Assembly (NCBI RefSeq): GCF_016863255.1
Contig: NZ_BOON01000067.1
Location: forward strand, 1 to 41,457
Direction of reading: 5' to 3'
Origin: Planosporangium mesophilum
Lineage (GTDB): Bacteria; Actinomycetota; Actinomycetes; Mycobacteriales; Micromonosporaceae
DNA: 41,457 nt
Below, piece after piece: positions 30,314 through 39,797 of this stretch (the first letter of the stretch is position 1; each line of letters begins with the position of its first letter). A program made the position numbers and the translations under genes. The notes beneath the pieces are model-generated. The model saw only the letters and a list, made by a program, of their open reading frames with translations, did not search any database and was not told where the DNA came from.

Positions 30314-31519
30314 CTAGCGCTTGAGGTTCACCAGGTCGTTGAGCAGTTCGTCGGAGGTGCTGATGACCTTCGAGTTGGCCTGGAAACCGCGCTGGGCGAT
30401 GATCAGGTTGGTGAACTCCTGGGCGAGGTCCACGTTGGACATTTCCAGGGAGCCGCCCTGCAGGTCGCCCCGGCCGCCGCTGCCGGCCGTGCCGAGCTGC
30501 GGCGCGCCCGAGTTGACGGACGTGCGGTACATCGAGCCGCCGGCCTTCTCCAGACCGGGCGCGTTGTTGAACGTCGCCAGGGCGATCTGCGCGAGCGGCT
30601 GCTTGAGTCCGTTGGAGAACACCCCGACAAGGGTGCCGTCCGGCGAGATCGTGAACGACTGGAGCGAGCCCATCGCCGAGCCGTTCTGGCTCAGCGCGGC
30701 CACCGTCGACGAACCGGCGTAGTTGGTGACACCGGACAGGTCGACGGTGACGGCGCCGAAGCCGACGCTGGTCGGGCTGGTGCCCGTCCGCTTGCCGGCG
30801 CTGTCGAACTCGAGGGTCGTCGTGCTGGGCGTCCCCACCCCGTCGCTCACCGACACGTCCCAGCCGGCCACGGCCGGGGGCGTCATCGTGGCCGTGCTCC
30901 TGGTGAACGTCACGGTCAGGTTGACCTTGTTGCCCTGCTGGTCGTACGTGGTCATCGACATGGCGATGGGCGTGGTGCTCGTGGTGTCGCCCGGCAGGTT
31001 GCCGCCGACCTCCATGCCGGTCGTGGCGACCGGCGGGAGCAGGGTGCCCATCGGCAGCGTCACGTCTTCCATCGGCTTGTTGGTGTCGACGACGCCGTTG
31101 GTCGCGGTCCAGCCCTGCACGACGCCGCCGCCCGGGCCGACCAGGGTGCCGTTGCCGTCGAAGGAGAACGCGCCCGAGCGGGTGTACAGGTTCTCGGCGC
31201 CATTGCGGACGACGAAGAAGCCGTCACCGCTGATCATCAGGTCGGTGCTGCGCCCGGTGTTCTGCGCGGCGCCCTGGCTGAAGTTGGTGGCGATGCCGGC
31301 CACCCGTACGCCCAGGCCGACCTGGGCCGGGTTGGTGCCGCCGACGCCGCCCTGCGGCGCACCGGCGGCGCGCAGCATCTGGCTCAGCGTGTCCTCGAAC
31401 ACGCTCTGCGAGGTCTTGTACCCCGCGGTGTTGACGTTGGCGATGTTGTTGCCGGTCACGTCCATCATCGTCTGGTGGGCGCGCAGGCCGGTGATACCAC
31501 TGAACAGGGAACGGAGCAT
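30314..31519 (-). CDS. flgE: Flagellar hook protein FlgE
   Basis: 401 residues. The N-terminal rod/hook signature (LFSGITGLRAHQTMMDVTGNNIANVNTAGYK) and the C-terminal one (QEFTNLIIAQRGFQANSKVISTSDELLNDLVNLKR) form the coiled core; the middle is the variable exposed D1/D2 region rich in Thr/Ser/Gly. Length is close to E. coli FlgE. It is last in the long flgB operon, behind flgD. Confidence 0.94.
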   Translation of the reverse strand: MLRSLFSGITGLRAHQTMMDVTGNNIANVNTAGYKTSQSVFEDTLSQMLRAAGAPQGGVGGTNPAQVGLGVRVAGIATNFSQGAAQNTGRSTDLMISGDGFFVVRNGAENLYTRSGAFSFDGNGTLVGPGGGVVQGWTATNGVVDTNKPMEDVTLPMGTLLPPVATTGMEVGGNLPGDTTSTTPIAMSMTTYDQQGNKVNLTVTFTRSTATMTPPAVAGWDVSVSDGVGTPSTTTLEFDSAGKRTGTSPTSVGFGAVTVDLSGVTNYAGSSTVAALSQNGSAMGSLQSFTISPDGTLVGVFSNGLKQPLAQIALATFNNAPGLEKAGGSMYRTSVNSGAPQLGTAGSGGRGDLQGGSLEMSNVDLAQEFTNLIIAQRGFQANSKVISTSDELLNDLVNLKR

Positions 31520-31547
31520 GGTGCCTTCCTCGGTAAGGGGATGCCGG

Positions 31548-31979
31548 TCAGCCGGCGGTGCTGCTGCTGCGGACTTCCTTGACGGAGGACAGCGGTACGT
31601 CCGTGTCCCCGACCCTGACGGTCGGGTTGCTGCCCGTGAACGTTGCGGCGGTGACGACCCCGGTCGTCTCCGTGCCGTCGGCGCCGACGTAGCTGACGGT
31701 CTTGCCGACCAGATTGCTCGCTCCGAACTGGAGCTGTGCGGCCACCAGCTGCTGCTGGGCGTCGGCCAGGTTGGTGAGCTTCTCGAGCATGGTGAACTGC
31801 GCGGTCTGAGCCATGAACGCGCTCGGGTCGCTCGGGCTGCTCGGGTCCTGGTAGCGCAGCTGCGCGACGAGCAGCTTCATGAAGTCGTCCTTGCCCAGTT
31901 CGCCCCCCGTCTTACGGGTGGACGTGGGCGTCAGCGCACCACTGGTGATGTCGCTGATCGGGCTGATGGGACTGCTCAC
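31548..31979 (-). CDS. flgD: Flagellar hook-capping protein FlgD
   Basis: 143 residues from GTG 31979. N-terminal FlgD motif LGKDDFMKLLVAQLRYQDPSSPSDPSAFMAQTAQFTMLEKL, followed by a short tudor-like end. It lacks the longer FnIII-like insert of enteric FlgD, as is usual in Gram-positives. It scaffolds hook assembly. Confidence 0.93.
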   Translation of the reverse strand: MSSPISPISDITSGALTPTSTRKTGGELGKDDFMKLLVAQLRYQDPSSPSDPSAFMAQTAQFTMLEKLTNLADAQQQLVAAQLQFGASNLVGKTVSYVGADGTETTGVVTAATFTGSNPTVRVGDTDVPLSSVKEVRSSSTAG

Positions 31980-31993
31980 GGGACTCCTTCGGT

Positions 31994-33517
31994 CTACACG
32001 TGCAGGTCGAGGCCGGCGCCTCGATGGCGGGGGGCGTTGTCGGCGACCGGGCGGGAATGCCGCTCGGTACGCTCGTCGCCCCCCGGCCCGGTGCGGGTAC
32101 CCGGCTGGTCGTCGCGGGTGTGCCGGCCCGGCGTACCGCCGTGGCCGGGTGTGTCCCGCGACACGTCCAGCGAGCTCGAACCGAACCCGGAGGCCTGCAA
32201 CTCCTTACGCAGCTCGGGAAGTGCCGCGCGCAGCGCGTCCCGGGCGGCGTCCGTCGCGCCGGCGAAGTGGACATGGATGTCCCCGCCGCGGACTTCCGCC
32301 GTAACCCTGATCGGCCCGAGATCGCCCGGGTTGAGGTGGATCGTCAACCGATGTACGCCGTCCGGACCCTTCTGCAGCGGAGCCAGGCGCTCGGCGAGCT
32401 GGGTCGCGTGCGTCGGCGGGGTGGCCGGCGCGGCGGCCGGCGGCAGGGTCGGGGTGACGGCCGAGGTGGGCGCGGGCGCGGCGGTGGGCATGGCGCCCGA
32501 GGCGGCGGCCAACGCATCGGTCGCGGTGGCGCCGGCCGTCGGCGTCGCGGCCGGGTCGTCGCCGTCGCGGCTACGGCCGTCCCGCTCGCCGCTCGCCGGT
32601 CCGGCCTGGGGGGCGGGTCCGACCGGCGTCGGGGTACCGGTGACGGCCGGCCCGGCCGGCTGGGCCGGTGCCGTGTCCGCGGCGACGGGCCGGGTGGGCT
32701 GGGTGCCCGTCGCAGCCGGCGATCGGCCGTCCGTCGCCTGGGCGGCCGACGCCTGAGCGTCCGTCGTGGGTGCGGCGGTCGGTCCGCCCGACGCCACCGA
32801 CCCGGCCGGGGTCGTGGGCGCGGCCGGCGTGGCGACCGTTGCCGCCGTACCGGTAGCCGCTGCCGCCGGGGTCGTCCCGACGCCCGCGGCCATGCCGAAG
32901 GCAGGGGCAGGTACACCGGCTGTGCCGGCTGCATCGGCCGCGCCGGCGGCCGGCACCTCGCCGGCACCCGGCCAGCCCGCGGTGGCTCCGGCCGTGGCCG
33001 GGCCGCCGCCGGCGGCCACCCCGCCGACGCCGGTAACGCCGGCAGCACCGGCGGCCTCCACCGAGGCGCCGCCCTGTACGCCCGCCATCACCAGCCAGGC
33101 GACGGTCGCCGCCGTAGCGGCGGTCGCCGCGGTCGCGGCCGTGGCGGCGTCCGCGTCCGTCCGGTCACCCGGCAGCCTGTGGCCGGCCCGGTCGCCGGGG
33201 ACGGTGCCGCCGACAGTCGGGTCTCCGGGGCCCGGGGCCGTACCGTCGGCGTCGGGTGCGTCGGCGTCGGCTCGCCCGCTGCGGCGGGCGTCACCGGCCG
33301 GGTCAGCCTTCGACCGCCCGTCCGCCGCAGGCCGCGGGTCAGCCGCGGACCGTGGGTCCGCCTTCGGCCGCGGCTCCGCCTTCGGCCGCGGCTCCGCGGC
33401 GGCGCCGCCGACCAGCGCCGAGAGAACCGAGTTGAACGCGTCGTCCCTGGCCGGCGCGGCCTTGCCTGGCGTCGGCGTACGGGTGGCCGGCGCGTTGACC
33501 GGAAGTACCGTCACCAC
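31994..33517 (-). CDS. fliK: Flagellar hook-length control protein FliK
   Basis: 507 residues. The first 370 are low-complexity Ala/Pro/Thr/Gly-rich sequence, including Pro-Lys-Ala-Asp/Glu repeats near residue 45-75, suitable as a molecular ruler. The C-terminal Flg_hook domain (about 380-470) has LTIHLNPGDLGPIRVTAEVRGGDIHVHF, the region that acts on FlhB. It overlaps lytA; the start is GTG 33517 or 33514. Position before flgD and flgE supports the call. Confidence 0.88.
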   Translation of the reverse strand: MVTVLPVNAPATRTPTPGKAAPARDDAFNSVLSALVGGAAAEPRPKAEPRPKADPRSAADPRPAADGRSKADPAGDARRSGRADADAPDADGTAPGPGDPTVGGTVPGDRAGHRLPGDRTDADAATAATAATAATAATVAWLVMAGVQGGASVEAAGAAGVTGVGGVAAGGGPATAGATAGWPGAGEVPAAGAADAAGTAGVPAPAFGMAAGVGTTPAAAATGTAATVATPAAPTTPAGSVASGGPTAAPTTDAQASAAQATDGRSPAATGTQPTRPVAADTAPAQPAGPAVTGTPTPVGPAPQAGPASGERDGRSRDGDDPAATPTAGATATDALAAASGAMPTAAPAPTSAVTPTLPPAAAPATPPTHATQLAERLAPLQKGPDGVHRLTIHLNPGDLGPIRVTAEVRGGDIHVHFAGATDAARDALRAALPELRKELQASGFGSSSLDVSRDTPGHGGTPGRHTRDDQPGTRTGPGGDERTERHSRPVADNAPRHRGAGLDLHV

Positions 33518-34473
33518 TGTCCCTTCCCTCCCAGGGCGGCCATCGCGGCCTGGACCTTGGGTACGTATGCCTGGGTCTCCGCGAACGGCGGGATGCCGCC
33601 GTACTTGCGCACCGCCCCGCCGCCGGCGTTGTAGGCGGCCAGCGCCAGCGGCAGCGAGCCGAACTCGCGGATGTTCTTCTGCAACAGCCGGGCCGCGCCG
33701 TCGATGGCCTGCGCCGGGTCGAGCGGGTTCACGCCGAGGCCACGGGCGGTGGCGGGCATGATCTGCATCAGGCCCTGCGCGCCGGCCGGGCTGACCGCGC
33801 GCTGGTTGTAGCCGGACTCGACCTTCGCCACGGCGGCGAGCAGGGTCGGCGGCAGGCCGTACTTCGCGGAGGCGCCGGCGAACAGGTCGGCGTACGGTAC
33901 GTCGGCCGCGCCGGCCGTGCCGGACAGCGAGGACGGGCGCAGCGCCGGCAGGACGGACGGGGCGGCGTCCGGCAGGACGCGCCGGATCGCCGTCGGCGTC
34001 GCGTACACGTTCTGGATCTTCACCACGTCGCCGGGCTTCGGCGCGGCGATCATCTTGCCGTCGCCGATGTAGATCGCGATGTGGTCGACGGGGGAGTTGA
34101 ACGCCAGCAGGTCGCCGGGCTTGGCCTGGGCCAGGCTCGCCACCGGCTGACCCTCGCGCGCCTGGTCGGCAGCGATACGCGGCAGCTTGATGCCGAGGTC
34201 GCCGTAGGCGCGCTGGACCAGTGAAGAGCAGTCCAGCCCCTTCGCCGGGTCGTTGCCGCCGAACACGTACGGGACACCGAGGTACTTGCGGGCGGAGGCG
34301 ACGACGGCGTCACCGGTCACCCCACCGGCCGAGGCGGAGCCGTCGGCGCCCTGGACGGCGCCGAGGGCCTCGGCGAAGGCGACTCCGCTGGTGGCGGTGG
34401 TAGCGGCGGTCCGGTCCAGGCCGAGCTGCGACCGGATCTGCTGGATGCGCGTCGTGACGTCGACAAGCGTCAT
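33511..34473 (-). CDS. lytA: LytA-like bifunctional wall hydrolase (NlpC/P60 + lytic transglycosylase)
   Basis: 320 residues. An NlpC/P60 endopeptidase domain (about 55-170) has Cys82 in GLDCSSLV and His131 in PVDHIAIYIGDG. An SLT domain (about 195-310) has catalytic Glu219 in AKVESGYNQ, GLMQIMPATA and AAYNAGGG. There is no signal peptide, so it may be exported through the flagellar system to open the wall for the rod, as FlgJ does in Gram-negatives. The published A. missouriensis flagellar cluster also has a lytA. It overlaps fliJ and fliK. Confidence 0.88.
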   Translation of the reverse strand: MTLVDVTTRIQQIRSQLGLDRTAATTATSGVAFAEALGAVQGADGSASAGGVTGDAVVASARKYLGVPYVFGGNDPAKGLDCSSLVQRAYGDLGIKLPRIAADQAREGQPVASLAQAKPGDLLAFNSPVDHIAIYIGDGKMIAAPKPGDVVKIQNVYATPTAIRRVLPDAAPSVLPALRPSSLSGTAGAADVPYADLFAGASAKYGLPPTLLAAVAKVESGYNQRAVSPAGAQGLMQIMPATARGLGVNPLDPAQAIDGAARLLQKNIREFGSLPLALAAYNAGGGAVRKYGGIPPFAETQAYVPKVQAAMAALGGKGQW

Positions 34474-34895
34474 CGCGTACGGTTCCCCCCTCGGTCGCGG
34501 CTACTGGTCAGGTCGTCGGCCTCGAGCTGCGCGGCGGCCTCCTCGGCGGCCCGTTCGGCCTCGGCGTGGCGCTCACCGAGCTTCTCGACGACGCGCCGGC
34601 GGGTGGCGGCGTCGGTCAGCTCCGCGGCGCGCTCGTCCACGGCGCCCGCGGCAACGGCCACAGCCGCCACAGCGATGGCGAGTTCGCCCGCCATCGCCTG
34701 GTTGGCCCACATGGTGGCGGCGAACGCGAGGCCGTTCGGGGAGTCGGGGCGGGGACGCGCGCCGATCGCGGCGTCCATCCGGCGTACCCGCTCCGCGGCC
34801 TCGGCGGCCTCCTGGCGGGCGTGCAGCAGCCGGCCGCGCGCCGAGTTCTCCTGGGCGTGCCGGGCTCGCAGCACGCTGCTCAGCCGGAATTTCAT
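34470..34895 (-). CDS. fliJ: Flagellar export chaperone FliJ
   Basis: 141 residues from ATG 34895, coupled to fliI (ATGA). The start MKFRLSSVLRARHAQENSARGRL is FliJ-like, and the whole protein is predicted as two long alanine/arginine/glutamate-rich helices forming a coiled coil. FliJ sits in the ATPase ring and recycles chaperones. The call rests on position and fold rather than strong motifs. Confidence 0.82.
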   Translation of the reverse strand: MKFRLSSVLRARHAQENSARGRLLHARQEAAEAAERVRRMDAAIGARPRPDSPNGLAFAATMWANQAMAGELAIAVAAVAVAAGAVDERAAELTDAATRRRVVEKLGERHAEAERAAEEAAAQLEADDLTSSRDRGGNRTR

Positions 34896-36205
34896 AGTCC
34901 CGCCTGAAGGATCATGGCCAGGGCGTTCCACGCCTCGGCAGCCGTGGTGGGTTCTTCCAGGTCCTGCCGCAGGAACGTGTTGATCGCCGGCATGAGCGCC
35001 GAGGCCCGGTCGGCGTCCGGGTTGGTACCCGTCACGTATGCGCCGATCTCGACCAGCTCGCGGACGTCGCGGTACGCCGCCAGCATCCGGCGCAGCTCCA
35101 TGGCGGCGGCGCGCTGCTCGCGGCTGGTGACCGCGTTCGCCACCCGGGAAACCGACTCCAGCACGTCGATGCTGGGGAAGTGGCCGGAGGTGGCGAGCTT
35201 GCGGGTCAGTACGACGTGGCCGTCCAGGATGGACCGCGCCGCGTCGGCGATCGGCTCGTTGTGGTCGTCACCGTCGACCAGCACGGTGTACAGGCCGGTG
35301 ATGGTGCCGACCGCGCCCGGCCCGGCCCGCTCCAGCAGGCGGGGGAGCAGGGCGAAGACCGACGGTGGGTACCCGCGGGTGGCCGGCGGCTCGCCGGCGG
35401 ACAGCCCGACCTCGCGCTGGGCCATCGCGGCCCGGGTGAGGCTGTCCATCATCAGCAGGACGTCGCGGCCCTGGTCGCGGAACCACTCGGCGATGCGGGT
35501 GGCCACGAAGCAGGCGCGCAGGCGTACCAGCGGGGGCTGGTCGGAGGTGGCGACCACCACCACCGAACGCGCGAGCCCCTCCGGGCCCAGGTCGTTCTCC
35601 AGGAACTCGCGTACCTCGCGACCACGCTCGCCGACCAGCGCGATCACGCTGATCTCGGCCTCGGTACCGCGGGTGATCATCGACAGCAGGCTCGACTTCC
35701 CGACGCCGGAGCCGGCGAAGATGCCCATCCGCTGGCCGCGGCCGGCCGGGATCAGGGTGTCCATCGCCCGGACGCCCAGCGACAGCGGCTCGCAGACCCG
35801 GCCGCGGGCCAGGGCGTTCGGGGCCGGCAGGTCCACGCCGACACGCTCGCCGCCGAAGAGCGGCGGGCCGCCGTCCATCGGCCGGCCGAGCCCGTCGAGT
35901 ACCCGTCCACGCAGGTGATCGCCGACGGTGACCTGCAGCGGGCCGCCGCTCGACACGACCGGGTTGCCGGCGCCGATGCCGTCCAGCGGGCCCAGCGGCA
36001 GGCAGGTGAGCCGGTCGCTGTCGAGTGCCACCACCTCCGCCGGCACCTGGGCGCCGCCGGTCGTGATGGAGACGAGGTCCCCGACGCTGCCGGAGATGCC
36101 GCGGACGGTCACCGACAGGCCCAGTACGCTCTCGACCCGTCCGGCGGCGAGCGGCTTGGCGGCGGTGGTGGCGGCGTGCAGCCGCTGCTCCAGGAGCGCC
36201 GTCAC
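34892..36205 (-). CDS. fliI: Flagellum-specific ATPase FliI
   Basis: 437 residues from GTG 36205 (GTGA overlap with fliH). Walker A GSGVGKSS near residue 163, Walker B VLLMMDSLTR near 250, and the FliI/F1-like signature PPATRGYPPSVFALLPRLLERAG near 280-300. It powers or assists export with FliH and FliJ. Normal length. Confidence 0.97.
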   Translation of the reverse strand: MTALLEQRLHAATTAAKPLAAGRVESVLGLSVTVRGISGSVGDLVSITTGGAQVPAEVVALDSDRLTCLPLGPLDGIGAGNPVVSSGGPLQVTVGDHLRGRVLDGLGRPMDGGPPLFGGERVGVDLPAPNALARGRVCEPLSLGVRAMDTLIPAGRGQRMGIFAGSGVGKSSLLSMITRGTEAEISVIALVGERGREVREFLENDLGPEGLARSVVVVATSDQPPLVRLRACFVATRIAEWFRDQGRDVLLMMDSLTRAAMAQREVGLSAGEPPATRGYPPSVFALLPRLLERAGPGAVGTITGLYTVLVDGDDHNEPIADAARSILDGHVVLTRKLATSGHFPSIDVLESVSRVANAVTSREQRAAAMELRRMLAAYRDVRELVEIGAYVTGTNPDADRASALMPAINTFLRQDLEEPTTAAEAWNALAMILQAGL

Positions 36206-36864
36206 AGTCCCAGTACCTCCCGTACCCGGGCCAACGCGGGCGCGATCCGGGCGTCGATCGTGGTGGCGTCGCACTCGGCGACCGCGTCCCCCGACTGGAG
36301 GGTGGGATCGGCGACGAGCGTGACCGTGCGTCCGTCCATCTGAACGGACCCGAACTGCCCTCCGGTCACCGTCGCGTGATCGCTCGGGTGCAGCCGTACC
36401 GTGATCGGCCGCCCGGCCGGGGCGAGCGCGAGGGCCCGCGCGACGGCGTCGCGGCCGGGGTCGGTCGCCATCGCCAGTTCGCGTCCGAGGATCGCCTCGG
36501 CGAGGGTGAACGCCGCGCCGACGATGAGGTCCTCGAACTCGGCGGCGGCCGGCACCATCTGCCGCTCCAGGCCGGCTGCGGCCCGGGTGACGGCGGCGAT
36601 CGCCTGCTCGACCCGGAGGGCCTGCATCTCGGCCTGCTCGCGTACCTGTGCCGCGGTCCGTTCCCGGCCGACCCGGGCGGCGACCTCTGCCTCCCGGCGG
36701 CCCTGCGCCCAGCCGGTGGCGTACCCGGAGGCCTGCGCCTCGGCGCGCAGCCGGTCGGCCACCTCGTTCGGCAGGGTGGGCTGCTCGCGCAGGTCGACGT
36801 CGAAGCGGGCGGCAGTCACCGCCCGCTCGCCGCGGACGACCGTACTAGGCCACGAATTCGTCAT
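36202..36864 (-). CDS. fliH: Flagellar export ATPase regulator FliH
   Basis: 220 residues from ATG 36864 (GGGG 5 nt upstream; a GTG 6 nt earlier is possible). A charged, helical middle with GYATGWAQGRREAEVAARVGRER (G-rich helix repeats typical of FliH) leads to a C-terminal domain with AILGRELAMATDPGRDAVARALAL, GRPITVRLHPSDHATV and DATTIDARI. It binds FliI and links it to the C-ring. The 3' end of fliG overlaps its start. Confidence 0.9.
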   Translation of the reverse strand: MTNSWPSTVVRGERAVTAARFDVDLREQPTLPNEVADRLRAEAQASGYATGWAQGRREAEVAARVGRERTAAQVREQAEMQALRVEQAIAAVTRAAAGLERQMVPAAAEFEDLIVGAAFTLAEAILGRELAMATDPGRDAVARALALAPAGRPITVRLHPSDHATVTGGQFGSVQMDGRTVTLVADPTLQSGDAVAECDATTIDARIAPALARVREVLGL

Positions 36865-37861
36865 CGTCACCCCGCCTGATCATGATCTGGCCCGACTCCT
36901 CGAGCGTGCGGATGACCTGGACGATCTTCGCTTGGGACTCCTCGACCTGCCGCAGCCGTACCGCGCCGAGCATCTCGATCTCGTCGAGCAGGTTTTCGGC
37001 GGCGCGCTCGGACAGGTTGCGGGTGACCTTGTCGCGGACGTCCTCGCGGACACCCTTGAGCGCGGTCGCCAGGTCGTTCGTCTCGACCTGCCGCAGGACG
37101 AGCTGGACCGCGCGGTCGTCGAGGCTGGTGATGTCCTCGAACATGAACATCTTCGAGCGGACCTCGTCGGCCAGCTCGGGGTCCCGGGCTGCGAGGCCCT
37201 CCAGGATCAGCCGCTCGGTGGCGCGGTCGGCGCGGTTGATGATGTCGACCAGCGGCTGCAGGCCGCCGACGGCGGACAGGTCGCTGGGCTGGAGCACCGA
37301 GGAGAGCTTGCGCTCCAGGGTCGCCTCGACCTGCCGGATGATGTCCGGCGAGGTCCGGTCCATGACCGCGATGCGGTGGGCGACGTCGGCCTGCAGCTCG
37401 CCGGCGAGGCCGGACAGGATCTGCGAGGCCATCACGGCCGGCATGTGGGCCAGGACCAGCGCGATGGTCTGCGGGTGCTCCTCCTGTACGAACGACAGCA
37501 CCTGGCGCGGGTCGGCCTTCTGGAGGAAGCCGAACGGCATCTCCACGAACGCCGCGGAGAGTCGGTTGACCACCGCCTCGGCCGCCTCCCGGCCGAGCGA
37601 CGCCTCCAGCAGCTCCTTGGCGTAGTCCATACCGCCCTGGTGGGCGTACTTGTTGGCCACGGCCATGTTGTGGAACTCGTCCATCACGGACCCGGCGGTC
37701 GCGGCGTCGATCGTCCCCAGCCGCATGATCTCGGCGGTGATCTCCTCGACCTCGGCCTCGCGCATCTGCGCCAGGACCTTCGCCGACTGCTCCTTGCCCA
37801 TCTGGACGAGCATGATCGCGGCCTTGCGGACCCCGGAGATCTGAGCGGTCTCGGTTGTCAT
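36845..37861 (-). CDS. fliG: Flagellar switch/rotor protein FliG
   Basis: 338 residues. N-terminal GVRKAAIMLVQMGKEQSAKVLAQM, middle domain with EEHPQTIALVLAHM near residue 127, and the C-terminal torque domain (about 230-325) with MFMFEDITSLDDRAVQLVLRQVE, carrying the charged helix that contacts MotA. Starts 2 nt after the fliF stop. Normal length. Confidence 0.97.
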   Translation of the reverse strand: MTTETAQISGVRKAAIMLVQMGKEQSAKVLAQMREAEVEEITAEIMRLGTIDAATAGSVMDEFHNMAVANKYAHQGGMDYAKELLEASLGREAAEAVVNRLSAAFVEMPFGFLQKADPRQVLSFVQEEHPQTIALVLAHMPAVMASQILSGLAGELQADVAHRIAVMDRTSPDIIRQVEATLERKLSSVLQPSDLSAVGGLQPLVDIINRADRATERLILEGLAARDPELADEVRSKMFMFEDITSLDDRAVQLVLRQVETNDLATALKGVREDVRDKVTRNLSERAAENLLDEIEMLGAVRLRQVEESQAKIVQVIRTLEESGQIMIRRGDDDEFVA

Positions 37862-37863
37862 CG

Positions 37864-39486
37864 TCAGCTCCTCCGGTCCGCGAGCCAGCCGCGCAGCACC
37901 TGGGCGACCTCGTCAGGCTGCTGCTCGACCAGGCTGCTGATCTCCCGCTGTCGCAGCTCGCGCTCGGCGGCGGCTTCCTCGTCGTTGGGGCCGCCGCCCG
38001 GTGTGATCGCCAGCCGCGCGGTCTCGCCGCCCTCGGCCTCCAGCGCCGCGCGGGCGTTGGCCAGCTCGAGCTGCAGCCGCTCCTCGTTGGCCGAGGCGAT
38101 CTCGGCCTGCAGGCGGCGGAGCCGCTTGTTGCGACGCCGGGACCGCAGCCAGGCGAAGAACATCAGGAGGAGGATCGCGGCGACGATCCCGCCGGTCTTG
38201 GCCAGCGAGTACAGCCGGTCCTGCTCCTCGGCCTTCTTGGCGTCGGCCAGCGCCTTGGCGTTGGCGTCGGACGCGGACTTGTCGAACGGGACCGTGCTCA
38301 GCGCGATCGTGTCACCGCGGGCCGCGTCCAGCCCGACCGCCGACGACACCAACTGCTGGAGCTGGGCCTCGTTCGCGCCCTTGGCGGTGGCGCTGTCGAG
38401 CATGACCGCCACCGACAGCTTCCGTACCGAACCGGGCGCGGACTTGCGGGTCTCGGTGACCATGCCGACCGCGTTGTTGCGGGTCTCCGACTGCGCGTTG
38501 TACCCGTTGTTGGCGCCGCCGGTCCCGCCGGGCACCTGGATGTTGTCCGGGCCGAGGACGCCGGCGCCCATCGTGCCGTTGCCGGTGTACGTCTCGGTCT
38601 TCTTGGTCTCGGCCAGCGGCGGCGTGTTCGGGTCGGCGACGTACTTCTGGGTCTTGGTCTCGGTCTGGTCGAAGTCGAGGTCGGCGGTGACCTGCACGGC
38701 CGCGTGGCCGGGACCCACCACCTGGTCGAGCATCTGCTGCAGCGAGCTGCCCATGCGCTGCTCGAACGCCTGGGTCTGCTGGGTGCGGGCGTCCGCCGCA
38801 CCGCTGGCGCCGGCGGCGTCGTCGGTGGAGAGCACCTTGCCGTCCGCGCCGACCAGGGTCACCTTGGACGGCTCCAGGCCGGGCACGCTCGACGAGACGA
38901 GGTGGACGATCGCCTGCGCCTGCGGCGACGACAGCTTCCCGCTCGGCCCGGTCTGGACGAGGACCGAGGCGGTCGGCTTCTGCTGGTTGTCGGCGAACAC
39001 GTCCTTGGTCGGGATGGCCAGGTGGACGGCGGCCGACTGGACCCCGGCGATCGACTTGATCGTCTTGTTCAGCTCGCCCTCGAGCGCCCGTTGGTAGCCG
39101 ACCTGCTGCATGAAGTCGCTGGTCATGACGCCCTGCTTGTCGAGCAGTGCGTACCCGGTGTCGGCCTGCGCCGGCAGTCCGGCGCCACTGAGCTTGATCC
39201 GCTGGGCGTACACCTGGTCCTGCGGCACCGTGATCGTCTGGCCGCCGTTGGTGAGCTGGTAGGGCACCCCGTCGGCGTTCAGCTTGTCGACGATCGCGCT
39301 GGCGTCGGCCGGTGCGAGGTTGTTGAACAGCGGAGCGTACGTGGGCTGCGCGGCCCAGGTGGAGAAGAAGTAACCACCGACGGCGAGCGCGACGACCGCG
39401 AAGATGGAGATCGCCCGCTGGCCGGGGGTGAACGACTGGAAGGTCTCGACGACGCGACGGAGTACGGCGGTAACGCGATCACGCAT
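37864..39486 (-). CDS. fliF: Flagellar MS-ring protein FliF
   Basis: 540 residues. Membrane helix 1 (about 25-45), secretin-like ring-building motifs with SDFMQQVGYQRALEGELNKTI near 125-145 and VHLAIPT, the DLDFDQTETK region near 268, and membrane helix 2 (about 437-455) followed by a charged cytoplasmic tail whose end (REISSLVEQQPDEVAQVLRGWL) binds FliG. Overlaps the fliE stop (TGATG). Confidence 0.97.
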   Translation of the reverse strand: MRDRVTAVLRRVVETFQSFTPGQRAISIFAVVALAVGGYFFSTWAAQPTYAPLFNNLAPADASAIVDKLNADGVPYQLTNGGQTITVPQDQVYAQRIKLSGAGLPAQADTGYALLDKQGVMTSDFMQQVGYQRALEGELNKTIKSIAGVQSAAVHLAIPTKDVFADNQQKPTASVLVQTGPSGKLSSPQAQAIVHLVSSSVPGLEPSKVTLVGADGKVLSTDDAAGASGAADARTQQTQAFEQRMGSSLQQMLDQVVGPGHAAVQVTADLDFDQTETKTQKYVADPNTPPLAETKKTETYTGNGTMGAGVLGPDNIQVPGGTGGANNGYNAQSETRNNAVGMVTETRKSAPGSVRKLSVAVMLDSATAKGANEAQLQQLVSSAVGLDAARGDTIALSTVPFDKSASDANAKALADAKKAEEQDRLYSLAKTGGIVAAILLLMFFAWLRSRRRNKRLRRLQAEIASANEERLQLELANARAALEAEGGETARLAITPGGGPNDEEAAAERELRQREISSLVEQQPDEVAQVLRGWLADRRS

Positions 39487-39797
39487 CAGGCCTGCATCCT
39501 CATGATCTCGTTGAACGCCTCGAGCGCCTTGTTACGGACGGCCACGGTGAGCTGGGTGGCCAGGGACGCCTCGGTACTGGCGATCATGTACTGGGCCGGA
39601 TCGGCGAGCGTGCCCGTCGCCGCCTGGACGGCGAGGTCGTCGGCCTTGCTCTGTACCTGCTGGAGGTTTTCGAGGCCGCGGCCGAGCGCGGCGGCGAAGT
39701 CGGAACCGGACGCGGCCGCCGGTGCGGCCGCGGCGGTACCCGACAGTGGCAGGGCGGGAGTGATGGCGCCGATCGCGTCGATGCCTGGAATGCTCAT
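39486..39797 (-). CDS. fliE: Flagellar MS-ring/rod adapter FliE
   Basis: 103 residues from ATG 39797 (GGGGAAG upstream). The C-terminal 60 residues (FAAALGRGLENLQQVQSKADDLAVQ and STEASLATQLTVAVRNKALEAFNEIMRMQ) are characteristic of FliE. Coupled to flgC and fliF by overlaps. Confidence 0.94.
   Translation of the reverse strand: MSIPGIDAIGAITPALPLSGTAAAAPAAASGSDFAAALGRGLENLQQVQSKADDLAVQAATGTLADPAQYMIASTEASLATQLTVAVRNKALEAFNEIMRMQA

Noticed and set aside
30723-33634. Long plus-strand frames opposite flgE, flgD and fliK
   Set aside because: Antisense shadows; glycine/arginine-rich or proline/alanine-rich output and no ribosome site, whereas the minus frames match flagellar families.
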